Source: Cryphonectria parasitica EP155
Lineage: Eukaryota > Ascomycota > Sordariomycetes > Diaporthales > Cryphonectriaceae
Length of the DNA stretch: 64,000 nt
Assembly (NCBI RefSeq): GCF_011745365.1
Contig: NW_024468909.1
Coordinates: 3,162,001 to 3,226,000 of the forward strand
Reading direction: 5' to 3'
In this document: piece by piece, positions 1 to 10,665 of the stretch
Numbering within the stretch: the first letter of the stretch is position 1
Layout: each line of letters starts with the position of its first letter
Notes under the pieces: generated by a model
Database searches by the model: none
Told to the model about the DNA's origin: nothing
Seen by the model: only the letters and a program-made list of their open reading frames with translations
Position numbers and translations under genes: made by a program

Positions 1-2315
1 ACATGGCCAGGATAGGAGATATCGCGGCAATGGAGAAGCTGTTCGAGACCAAAGAGTATGATGCGACATACTGCGACGACGAGGGCATCACTGCATTACA
101 CGTACGTCTAGCCCGTACCCACGTTTCGTCACCGGTGAAGCTGGACTGTGCTGACATTTTTTTTTTTTTTTAAATCCTGCAGTGGGCCGCGATCAACAAC
201 CAGTACGCCATGTGCAAGTTCCTGATCGAGAAGGGTGCCGAGATCAACAAGAAGGGAGGAGAGTCGGTGGCCACAGCGCTGCAGTGGGCAGCCCAGCGAT
301 GCCACTACTACACTGTCCACCTGCTCCTCCAGCATGGCGCCGACCCTCTGATTACAGACGCGCAAGGATACAACACGCTGCACACAAGTACATTCAACGG
401 CAATGTGCTCCTGCTGACGCTATTGCTTCATACCGGCATCCCCGTGGACGTCCTCGACAGCTTCGGCCACACCGGACTCATGTGGGCCGCGTATAAGGGT
501 TTTCCGGCCTGCGTCGACCTGTACCTAAGATGGGGTGCCAATGTCCACGCGACGGACGAGCAGGGCTTCACGGCATTGCATTGGGCGTTGGTCAAGGGCA
601 GCCCGGGCTGTGTCCAGAAGCTCATCGAGTACGGCGCGGATCGCTTTGCCAAGACAAATACCGGCAAGACGCCCGCCATCACAGCCCAGGAGCTCAACAC
701 ACTTCCGGCATGGCGCAAGGCGCTCACCGAGAGCGGCTACGATGAGGATGGGCATGCCATCACGCCGACCTTCCCGGGAGCCAGTTATCTCCTCAAGAAC
801 AAGAAGGAGTTCGTTACCAAATTCACCTTCTTGTGGCCCCTGTCGATTCTCTGGACCGTGATATGGATCCTATCCAAATTCCCGCCCATCTTTGGTTTGC
901 CCCTTGCACTGGCTGTGGCGTATGGACTGCAATCCGTTGCGAAGCACGTTCTCACGTATGCGCCAGCTGATATGAGGCAATTAACGCGGACGGTACGTAC
1001 GCCCGTCCTTTGCAATACCCGATGATCTTTCTTGCTGACCTGCATATAAAGCCTTGGATGGCGGGGATTTTCTCAGCATCTTTGTTTCTGGTTGGTGTGA
1101 CGTGGTTCTTTGCGGTCCTGCCGAGCACAACATTCCGAGCTGGTAAGTCGGCCTCCATATCTCCGCGGGCTACAAGAACACATGTCTGACTTGTGCAGAC
1201 GCCGAACACCGGCAATTATTCGCGAATCTGTGCTTCGCGATATTCTTTGGCATGTGTACTTGGTTTTACTACCTGTGCATGGTCTATGATCCCGGCTTTG
1301 TACCCAAGATGAACGGCATTGCAGAGCAAAAGATTGTCATCGATGAGCTGATCAGCCTTTGGAAGTATGATGAGGCCAACTTCTGCGTCCAGTGCATGAT
1401 TCGGACGCCTCTGAGAAGCAAGCACTGCCGGAGATGCCAGCGCTGCGTTGCACGGCATGACCAGTAAGTAGCCTCCAACGAGTGTGCTCATATTCGAGGG
1501 CACCTGACTGACTGGCGGCTTGTAGTCACTGCCCATGGGTGTACAACTGCGTCGGTGTCAACAATCACAGACATTTCTTCCTCTACCTCATCAACCTTAC
1601 ACTGGGGATCTTGAGCCTGGATCTTGTCGTATACAACTACTATACCGCCATCATTCCCACTGCATCCAAGGAATGCAGCATATTTGGGCCTGGTATCTGT
1701 CAGATCGTCAACGCTGACACCTTCACCCTGCTCGTCACTATATGGGCGAACCTGCAGCTGACCTGGGTCGGCATGCTGCTTTTTGTACAGTTCGTCCAGG
1801 TCGCAAAAGCCATGACGACGTACGAGAACATGTTTGGTGTGAACGCGGCCGCTACAAGCTCTCTCACCTCCGCTTTCACCTCGACCGGCGCGCCTCTGGA
1901 CTCTGGAAGCCTGCCCCCGTCCGGATCGTCAGCCGAACCAGATGCCAGCGCTGCACATGGAGGGCATGGCCACAAGCATGGCGGCGGCGGCGGCGGCTTG
2001 CTCAAGTTGATGACCAAGCTGCTTGGTGTCGACGCATTTGTGGAGACGGCGACGGGTCGTGGCGCTGCCGCAGGCGGCAACACCAGGAGAAAGAAGGCGA
2101 AGAACCCCTACAGCAAAGGGTGTATTACGAACTGCAAGGATTTCTGGTGCGACTCTGCGCCCATGTTCAAGCAGCGGGAGAACGGCACCGCGATGCTCGA
2201 CGGCCATGTGGTCAACTATACCGAGATGTACGAGACCCCGAGTCTCATGCAGATGACCGGTCGGGGCAGTGACCGGAGGGGTGCATACGAGGCTGTTGCT
2301 GGCGAGGAGGTGTAA
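1..2315 (+). CDS. akr1: Akr1-type ankyrin-repeat palmitoyltransferase, 5' truncated
   Basis: This is a DHHC protein S-acyltransferase of the Golgi/endosomal membrane that attaches palmitate to cysteines of substrate proteins. Five exons are visible: 1-101, 183-992, 1052-1142, 1199-1463 and 1526-2315, giving 684 residues in the window. The order matches the family: ankyrin repeats (about residues 1-210), two membrane segments (about 240-285), two more (305-362), a Cys-rich domain ending in DHHC-PW, two further membrane segments (440-510) and the C-terminal NPY...NCKDFWC signature. The catalytic DHHC is residues 421-424, and intron 4 splits its first His codon. A Gly/His-rich linker lies near 1960-2000. 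The window opens inside the ankyrin region, so the Met at base 3 is probably internal and the true start lies upstream. A poly-T run precedes the first acceptor. rce1 follows on the same strand. Identity is secure from the ankyrin plus DHHC combination. Confidence 0.96.
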
Positions 2316-3147
2316 TCTCTCCCTGCCGTCTCAGTGCATATGATGTATGTATATATATGTGTATGTATGTATGCAGACGTTGGCCCAATCGGCATCGGCC
2401 TTTTGGGTTCTCCAATAAGGACGACAGTGGACGGCGGGGCCTTCATTGCTGGAGGAGTCGGGAATACCATAGCGTCTCGTGCATTGCTTCAAGATTAACG
2501 GTTGGTTGGGAAGCAGGTTTTGGTTCAGGGCTTGATGAGACAATGTATGTGTATAATGAGAAGAAATGCGTGTAGAAATTCACGAAACGGATTGGATGTT
2601 GCAATCAGACGAACTCGTCCTTTCGCTAGGATGTTGTCGTGGTTGAAGGAAGGGAGGTGTAAAAGTGGCCAGACCCAAAAGTTCCAGTTGATGGGTCCAC
2701 GGCAGGGGGGCTGTAGCTGCTAAGCACCACCACCTTTATACCATAGTACCGCTACTACAGTCCTTAGTATGTATTGTTTAAGCCCCTGCACAATGGCTTC
2801 TCGGCCCCCCTGTCACCTCTTAACCATTCTGGCACGCAAGGGGGTGCGTGGACACGCGGTTAGACAACTTCACAACCACTTGTCTTTCTGTTGGGCGAAT
2901 TGTTTAACTCATTTTCCTCAAATTCATAGACCACACACACAGTCTTGACGATCTACAGATAACTGACCCTCTAGTCAGAGGACCTACAGAGAGGTGTTGG
3001 AAAAAGTGCCCCTTGGTCACCATCAACAACTTTGCGACAAACTTGAGAGGGCGGACGGAATTGAAAAGATTAGGCGACAGACAGGGCCAAGAAAACGAAA
3101 TCCTCCTCCTCCCTCCCTCACTCCCTCTCTCTCTCAACTGCCCAAAA
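2316..3147. other. akr1-rce1 intergenic region
   Basis: No coding sequence is supported here. It holds a TATG/TATA-rich simple repeat just after the akr1 stop (about 2338-2372), a short GTA/TAC patch (about 2745-2775), and a strongly pyrimidine-rich stretch (about 3100-3140) directly before the rce1 start. That stretch is typical of filamentous-fungal leaders. Confidence 0.6.
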
Positions 3148-4470
3148 ATGCCTGCCATCACCAAGTACTTGACGGAGCTTCTGCACAAGAAGAAACGTGA
3201 GTCCCCCCAACACCTTTCAAACCTCGTATTTTGAAAAGCCATGAACTGAAGTTTTGAACCGTACAGCCGAGACACCACCACCCATCACCACCTCAACAGC
3301 AATAGGCCTGCTTGTAAATTCCCACATCCCTTCCCTCTCCCTTGGCTCTATGTCTTCTTTTTTTTTTTTTTTTTTTTTCCCTCTCTCTTTACTCATCTCA
3401 CTCACTGACATATAAAACCTCCAGGTCCTCTACACGCTTCTTTACGTCATCCCCTTCTACCTCTCGCCCAGGACGCGCCCCTCGGCCCGGCTGAGCAGGG
3501 ACGCGCCCTCGGTGATCCGCGCGCGCATCACCGCCGTCAGCCTCACCTGCGCGCTGACCTCGCTGTGCACGCTGGGCGTGCTCGTCGTCACGGGAAAGTA
3601 TGAGAACGCCCAGGCGCTCCACGCGATGGGCTACTGGCCCGTCGGGGTCGTCGAGAGCTTCAGGGCTCTCCTCTTGACAGCGCTGCTGTTCGCGGGCCCG
3701 CTGTTCGAGGCGCTGGTTGTGGAGGGGGGCTGGCGGTCGTGGGTTACTCTGGAGCCCATGAAGATGGTCCTGGAGGAGTGGACTGCTTGGAGGAATTATG
3801 TGATGGTTAGTATTTTTGTTCCTTTTTCTTTTTCCTTCTTCTTTCTTATTCTCTCGTGTGATGTTTCAACTCACACACTCACTCACACTCACTCACACTC
3901 ACTCATTCATTCACACACACACACACACAACGACGGAGAAAGAGAGACTAACAAAATTCCTGTTCCAAATAAATAAAGGGCCCCCTGACTGAAGAACTCC
4001 TCTTCCGCTCCGCCGCCGTCCCTCTCCTCCTCCTAGCCCGCACATCCCTCGCCAAAACCATCTTCCTTTCCCCCTTAGTCTTTGGCCTCGCCCACGTCCA
4101 CCACCTGTACGAGTTCAGGGTCACCCACCCCGCCGTGCCCTTCTCCGCCGCCGTGCTCCGCTCCGCCTTCCAGCTGGGCTACACCACCCTCTTCGGCGCC
4201 TACGCGACCTTTGTGTACCTGCGCACCGGCAGTCTTCTAGCCGTGTTCGCCGTGCACGTCTTGTGTAACTGCATGGGCCTGCCGCGGGTCTGGGGCCGCG
4301 TGACTGCTCGGGCGGAGGACGGGCCGTCGTCGTCGGGGGAGGTGGTCGAGACGGGGCGGAGCTGGACCGTGATTTATTACGTCTTGCTTGTGGCCGGTGC
4401 CGTGGCGTGGTATAATTCGCTGTGGACGCTGACGGAGAGTGCGAATGCGCTGGTCACGGTGGAGTGGTGA
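3148..4470 (+). CDS. rce1: CAAX prenyl protease 2 (Rce1)
   Basis: This is an ER-membrane protease that removes the last three residues from farnesylated or geranylgeranylated CAAX proteins such as Ras. Exons are 3148-3196, 3267-3313, 3425-3805 and 3979-4470, giving 322 residues, normal for the family. The ABI/CPBP signature residues are present: Glu-Glu at 164-165 in GPLTEELLFR, His198 in FGLAHVHH, and His252/Asn256 in HVLCN. These align with the residues essential in yeast Rce1 (E156, H194, H248). Several hydrophobic segments fit a multipass ER protein. The start was chosen because this short first exon gives a lysine-rich N-terminus and joins in frame to the conserved first membrane segment. 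Intron 2 carries a T-run of about 20. Intron 3 (173 bases) carries a CACT/CA simple repeat and is longer than its neighbours. Confidence 0.95.
3870..3929. repeat. CACT/CA simple repeat inside rce1 intron 3
   Basis: A run of CACT-like and then CA units fills the middle of rce1 intron 3 (3806-3978). This probably explains the intron's unusual length. It has no coding role. Confidence 0.8.
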
Positions 4471-5519
4471 AAAAGGGAACGCAGGGAGGATTGGCTGACT
4501 TTTTGGACTCTTGGCCATGACTTTTTTTTTTTTCTTTTTTTTTTTTCCTGTGGAGAACTGCGGCGACCGAGGGATGGAGAAGGAGGATAAAAAGGTCTTG
4601 GTGATCTTCCGTCTCTCTGCCTGCGAACATGGCTTCTTGATTCTTATTTATTTTTAGTTTTATTATTATTATTATTATTATTATTGGTGGTGAGAGCGAG
4701 AAAGAGAGAGAGAAAGAGGCAGATGCCTTTTCTCCTGATGTTTATTAGTTCCCTGCCTATAATAAAGCAAGTCTTACCTGAACAACGGCTTGATGTAAAA
4801 CAAAAGAAGACACATGGGCTATTCATTTTACGTGGAAATACAATGACACAAGTTTTGTACGCAATTTGCAATTGGGGAACATGCAATTGGCTCATGGATG
4901 TAGACCTCCTCAGCAACATCCTCATATTCCATGAGATAGTGTTGGAAATTTCGTCTAAAATATGTTCTTCTCCAGAGGGTAAAGCGTGATGAGACCGCAC
5001 TCGACATCGTGATGTTCCTTAATCTGCTATCTTCCACCGTGGTGTAGTTTCTGTATGTGTACAGCCAGCCATCTTGGCTTGGAATCACCAGTGCCAGAGC
5101 CCCTCGCCTACTTCGCACCTCGCTCTAAATTTCCCAGTCTTTCCTCGCCCTTGGTTTTGGTCCCGTCCTATGGTCTTTCTCTTGGTGTATTCTCGAACAG
5201 TACTCAGAGATAAGTATAGGGTTCAAGCACAGGGCTGTGGAGCTTTCTATCTAGCGTCTTCGCCATACTGCTCTAGGACCTGACCGCCTCAGTCAACAGC
5301 AACTCCTTCTTTCGCTGCCGGTCAAAATGCAACTTTAGATGCACCTCCTTCTTTAGGCAACGTGTAAGGGCGGCAATTTGATCTAGTAGCAATGTTGAGC
5401 GCCAGGGCGCTCTCGGGGACCATGCATCTGGCTCGTCTGCCTCTTTCGGCGGTGGTCCTCCAAGTTACTATTCCGAGGAGTAGAGCTTGAGTGTACGCCA
5501 GACTCCGCAGGATATTTTA
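4471..5519. other. rce1-mmm1 convergent intergenic region
   Basis: This is the shared 3' region of two convergent genes. It contains T-rich runs (about 4518-4548), a perfect TAT trinucleotide run (4661-4685) followed by a GA-rich stretch (about 4690-4720), and otherwise unremarkable sequence. No conserved coding frame was recognised. Confidence 0.6.
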
Positions 5520-6941
5520 TCAACCCATGTCAACGTTCACGCCCGGCATGGAACCAGGCATGGCCCCAGACACAGCAAAGACGTCCTGCACCCTTGGCCG
5601 CCGTCGATACCTCAGGGATTCCGAGGTCCTGTCTGCCCGGTCTGCCCGATCGACACGGTCAGCGCGGGCATCCTCCTCGGCCTCGACCTGATACCTTGCC
5701 TCCTCCCTCAGGTCCCGGCTGATCTCGGCACCTTTTGCCTTGCCGAGTGACTTCTCCGCCTCAGCGATGAAGTCGTCCCCGCCGCGGGTGTTCCGCTTCC
5801 GCGGCCACAGGCTTGGCAGGGCAATCTCCTGGAAGCGCGGCTCGACCGCCCTTTCGTCGAACCACTTGTGCAGGCGGCTCTCGACCAGCTGGGCGATCTT
5901 CGGGACGTCCTGCAGGCGCGAGCGGCTGCCGAGGAGGCTCCGCAGGGAGAAGTCGAGGCGGTAGTCGTCCAGGAAGCTGAATGTCATCATGGTGGGAGTA
6001 TCCTGCGAGGGGTTGCTGGGGATGAAGGAGATGGACAAGGTGCCGCTGAAGCGGACTACGGACACGGACAGGGCGACAGGAAGGACAGCGGAGAGCTTCT
6101 TGGGGTAGTTGAGCAGCATCTTGGTTTCGAGGGCCAGGGTGATCATGTCGCTTAGGTCGACGTCCATGCGGGCCTGCAGGCGGCAGCCCTCACGCATGGC
6201 CATGTTGGCGTCGAAGGGCCTGCCCGGCGGGAGGGCCAGGCCATCCTCATCGACGGGGATGATGCGGCAATTGCTGAAGATGGGGAACTCCTCGCCCAGA
6301 TTCAGCTCGGTGACACGGATCTCGTCGAGGAAGTCGGGTCGGGAGGGACTATTGAGTGCCTTGGTCAAAGACCCGAGAATGGCGTCGTCGTGCTGTGCAT
6401 CGCTGCGGAACTGCGCAATGGTCTGCGCTACGAGCACATTGAACCAGTCGAGGCTCTCTGGCTGGTGGCTGTCGACCTTGTAGTATGTTTTGTGTAGTAT
6501 GGAGCCGATGGTCAGGGTTGGAGGCCCGGAGCGGAGGATGCTGGACTTCTTCCTGTTGAGGGCGGGCGTCTGCTGGTGCTGGTGCTGCTGCTGTTGTTGA
6601 TGCTGGTGTTGGCTGCTAGGAGGGCGTCCACTCGTCCTGAGGCTGAGGAGGGACTTCTTGTGCGCAAGTGTCCTCGATCTTCTTTCGGTCGCTCGTATGG
6701 AGGCTGTCACCTCAGAGGAAGGGGGGTCGCCGAATATGAAGAACTTTATGAAGGCAGCGATGAGGAGGACGACGGAGATCTGACCGAGGATGAAGCCTTG
6801 TGTGAAGGAGAACCTGCTTCTGTTGGGTTAGCAGGCGCAATCTACTTTTTTCTTTCTTTTCCCCCTGTGGCCTATTGTCACTATAAAGGGCAGAAACACT
6901 TACGTAGGCTCAGGCCTAGCTGGACACACATCTTGTGCCAT
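5520..6941 (-). CDS. mmm1: ERMES subunit Mmm1 (maintenance of mitochondrial morphology 1)
   Basis: This is the ER-membrane anchor of the ER-mitochondria encounter structure (Mmm1-Mdm10-Mdm12-Mdm34), which tethers the two organelles and moves phospholipids. Two exons on the minus strand, 6941-6904 and 6819-5520, give 445 residues. The 84-base intron (6820-6903) has GTAAGT and AACAG ends. The short first exon is needed: exon 2 begins with the conserved FTQGFILGQ segment leading into the single membrane anchor (about residues 17-40). A basic stretch follows, then a Gln/His-rich linker, then the SMP lipid-binding domain (about 130-390) starting [16 protein letters not shown]. The C-terminus ends in the Arg-rich [11 protein letters not shown] tail seen in filamentous fungi. 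It is divergent from vps45. Confidence 0.96.
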
Positions 6942-7635
6942 GCTGAGGAGAGTTGAGAGAAAGGGTTGTTCGGGAACAGCCCTTGTTTGGCTGCTGTTCC
7001 ATGTCGACGATGAGGAGTGGTTTTTCCTTTAGCGATGAGGTCAGAAGGGACAAAGCAGTGATCAGGCCCTAGTGAGCTCTTCCCACCGCCAGTGTGGGGT
7101 CCGGCAGGGGTGCTGATATCTACTTATAGCAGGGGAACTAGGGAGTGGTCGTGTAGCTTATAGCGCTGGCCAGTAGTAGTAATCACTATGTACAGTATGT
7201 ACTGTGCCGGCCGGGAGTGGATGCATGTGCAGGCATCATTGGGGAGCCTCATGTGTCTTAAACCAACTGCACCATCTCACAACCACAACAAACAGGACAA
7301 CCAGGTGCACCGATAATAGTGTGTCTTGAGCCTACCAAGCCAATAGCTATCTCACTCCAGGGATAACACACAGAAAGAAGAAGAAGAAGAAGAAGATAGA
7401 AGGAGTCCTAGACGACAGAACCATTGTCAGCTCACCTTCCAAGCACAACCTGCCAACTGTCCAATTCACCACACGCCATCGACATCAACATCGACTCCTT
7501 AACAGACAATTCTGGGACCTCTGAAGCTTAGGAAAAGGAAGGCTTCAGGTTGCAGCTGCCCTTTTTTTTTTAATAAAAAAAATCGGCGACGTCATCTGCC
7601 TTTTGAAAGTCAACCCCTGACTCTCCTTTTTCGCA
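6942..7635. promoter_or_regulatory. Divergent promoter region of mmm1 and vps45
   Basis: 694 bases separate two divergent start codons, so both promoters must lie here. Visible elements are a GTA/TAC palindromic patch (about 7165-7203), an AAG run (about 7373-7395) and a T-run/A-run pair (7561-7582) shortly before the vps45 ATG. No specific factor site is claimed. Confidence 0.5.
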
Positions 7636-9520
7636 ATGGATGTGGTACAGGCGGTGGCCGGGTCCGTCGCCAAGATGGTCTCGGCCGGTGACGGCGCTGG
7701 TGGTGCGCCATCCTCCAAGATGAAGATCCTGCTGCTGGATAAAGACACAGTATCGGTCGTCTCGACGGCCATCACGCAGTCTTCGCTCCTGAACCACGAG
7801 GTGTATCTCATCGACCGGCTGGAGAACGCAAGCAGGGAAAAGATGCGACATCTCAGGTGCATATGCTTCGTCCGACCGTCCTCGGACTCGATACAGTTTC
7901 TCCTGGACGAGCTGCGGGAGCCCAAATACGGGGAATATCACCTCTACTTCAGCAATGTCATCAAGAAGTCAGCGCTGGAGCGCCTGGCCGAGGCGGATGA
8001 CCACGAGGTGGTCAAGCTGGTCCAGGAGCACTTTGCCGACTTCGTCGTCATCAACCCAGACCTATTCTCCATCGATGTCCGCCCGCCGATGCACCGGATA
8101 TGGAGCACGAGTCCTGATATGTGGAACACAGACAGCCTGGCGCGGACGACCGAGGGCCTGATCGCCGTCCTCCTGGAGCTGAAGAAGAGGCCGCTCATCC
8201 GGTACGAGAAGAACAGCCTCCTGGCCAAGAAGCTGGCGACCGAGGTGCGCTATCACATTAACCAGGAGGACCAGCTCTTCGACTTCAGAAAGGTCGACAC
8301 TCCACCGATATTGCTAATTTTGGACCGGAGAGATGACCCTATCACGCCGCTCCTGACGCAATGGACGTACCAGGCCATGGTACACCACCTCCTTGGGATA
8401 GACAACGGCAGGGTCGACCTGAGCGACGTGCCAGACATTCGACCGGAGCTGAAGGAGATTGTCCTGTCGCAGGACCAGGACCCCTTCTTCAAAAAGAACA
8501 TGTACCTCAACTTTGGCGACCTAGGCGGGAACATCAAGGACTACGTCGAGCAGTACCAATCAAAGACCAAGAACAACGCCAATATCGAGTCTATCACGGA
8601 CATGAAGCGCTTCATAGAGGAGTATCCAGAGTTCCGGAAGCTGTCGGGCAACGTGAGCAAGCACGTCGCCCTGGTGTCTGAGCTCAGCAGGAGGGTGGGT
8701 GCCGAGAATCTGCTCGAGGTGAGCGAGCTGGAACAGAGTCTCGCCTGCAACGACAACCATGCAGCAGATCTGAAGGTGAGCAATCAGGACTCATGACAAG
8801 ACAGCTCCTCCTTCCCTCTCGCGCATCTTGCAAGATAAATGGCAAGTGTGTATACTGACGGGTTGACCCTCTGAACAGAACGTGCAGCAATTGATCCAGT
8901 CACCATCCGTATCAGCGGACAACAAGGTGGTCCTGGTTGCTCTCTATGCGCTCCGGCATCAGAAGCACCCTTCGAACTCAGTGCCCATGCTCGTTGACCT
9001 CCTGTCAACGGTGGGCGGAGTGCCGGCTAGGAAGGCAGACCTCGTGGTAAAGCTGCTCGCATACCACTCATCACTGCAGCAGTCACAGGCGGCCGGCGGG
9101 ATCACGGATCTCTTTGAGTCCGCCGGCATCTTTTCGGGGGCGGGGAGCAGGTTTAAAGGGCTCAAAGGTGTGGAGAACGTCTACACGCAGCACTCGCCCC
9201 TCCTCGAGACGACGCTCCAGAATCTCATCAAGGGCAAGCTCAGAGAGCAGCAGTACCCCTTCGTCGAGGGAGGAGGGACTACGAGGGACAAGCCGCAGGA
9301 TATTGCCGTCTTCATCATTGGAGGCGCGACCTACGAGGAGGCACGGACGATCGCAACTATCAACGCCTCCACGCCAGGAGTCCGATTGGTCCTGGGCGGC
9401 ACGACGGTGCACAACGCCGCCACCTTCTTGGAAGAGGTAGACGACGCCGTATCCTCATGGCCAGAGCCTCCACTAACGACGGCGGCAGGACGGCTGCGCA
9501 AAGAGCTGGGGCGGAGGTGA
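7636..9520 (+). CDS. vps45: Sec1/Munc18 protein Vps45
   Basis: This SM-family protein binds the syntaxin Tlg2/Pep12-type SNAREs and governs vesicle fusion at the trans-Golgi/endosome on the route to the vacuole. Exons are 7636-8775 and 8879-9520, giving 593 residues (family about 570-600). Landmarks are the N-terminal KMKILLLDKDT segment, the VINPDLFSI region, the central LILDRRDDPITPLLTQWTYQ motif characteristic of SM proteins, and the C-terminal VFIIGGATYEEA and RLVLGGTTVHN blocks found in Vps45. The intron (8776-8878) has GTGAGC and GAACAG ends, and both junctions keep frame. The Ala/Gly-rich stretch after the first Met is a usual N-terminal extension. It is divergent from mmm1. Confidence 0.96.
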
Positions 9521-10661
9521 AGGGGGTACTATGGCGGTGGGTGTCTGCTGGTAGCATCGTCCCGCAATGGCAGTTGAGAAGTTTCATCTGTCCAAGGGCA
9601 AGGGGTGCTGATGGTTGGAAACCATCTAAAACGGGAGGAACCGGAAGAATCCACCGAGACAGAAAGCTTAAGCATCGCAATCGGAAGGGCGAGAGGTCCT
9701 CAGCTCTAACGATCAGCGAATTTAGACTCTCGGAACGGCGATCGGACACCATAAACTTCGGCAAAATTCAAATACCATAATATACCCTGCATGATCTTGA
9801 GCAAGAGAATGATCTCGGGACACATGGTCACAAGGAGGGCCGCCCGGGGGGGGGTGTCTACAGAGAAGAGCAGCAGGAGCGACAGGTTACAACAGCCAGG
9901 CCATCGCCTCTCACCACCCCAAGACTCGAGGATCGTACGATTTCTCGGACCACTCCTCGGATCGCCCAGCTAGAGTTCATGCATCGGCCGGCGCTGTAAC
10001 GTCTCGGCAGATTGTGTGATCAGGCGTTCCGTCCAGATGAGGAGGAGCAGGGAACTCAGCAGCCATGGGCAACCTCTTCATCCGTCCACCCCTCTCCTTG
10101 TTCCCTGCGCCTGCTATGTCATCTCGTGTACTTTGCATAAAAGCTCACAATGTGATCTCGAGAGCGTCATTCACTTGTCAATGCAGGGGAGGGGAGCAGG
10201 GTGTGATCTCACTCAAGGTGTATCCACATTCACATGCTCAAGATACTAGGACTCCAGAGCGTGGGCGTGTCGGTGTCGTAATTCCAACATGCCGTGCGGA
10301 CTTCGTGTAATTGAGAGATGAAGTTGAGACTCACATTTTCAAAGTCATCCAGAAACTGCGATTCTTGAAAAACTCCTGTATCAAATAAGGAGAAGAAGAA
10401 GAATGCACGCGCGGAATATTCTGGTGACAATGACTGATGTTTCAGAATGCATTGAAATCAAATAAAAAAGCCCCAGATTTTGGTAGCTCATTAATTGATA
10501 CAGTACTATGTACATCCGTAGATGGTACCTGCCTGTACTGTTGTGCTTATCGATAAGCGTCCCTGTCTTTTCTTTTTTTACCCTTCCTAGTCAATGACAT
10601 TTTGAAGATGCCCTCACGACGACGACAAGACTGACGCATCAATGCCGCCCTACTGCCCAAG
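9521..10661. other. vps45-mto1 intergenic region
   Basis: This is 1.1 kb between two same-strand genes. No conserved frame is seen. It includes a short G-run near 9848 and a GTAC patch near 10500-10545, and ends with three very short upstream reading frames (see separate entry) before mto1. Confidence 0.55.
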
Positions 10662-10665
10662 ATGA
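10594..10665 (+). promoter_or_regulatory. Three short upstream reading frames before mto1
   Basis: Three successive ATGs precede the assigned mto1 start: 10594-10605 (3 codons plus stop), 10608-10634 (8 codons plus stop) and 10642-10665 (7 codons plus stop). The last stop overlaps the mto1 ATG in an ATGA arrangement (ATG at 10662, TGA at 10663). If transcription begins upstream of 10594, translation of mto1 would need leaky scanning or reinitiation. The transcript start is not known. Confidence 0.5.
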
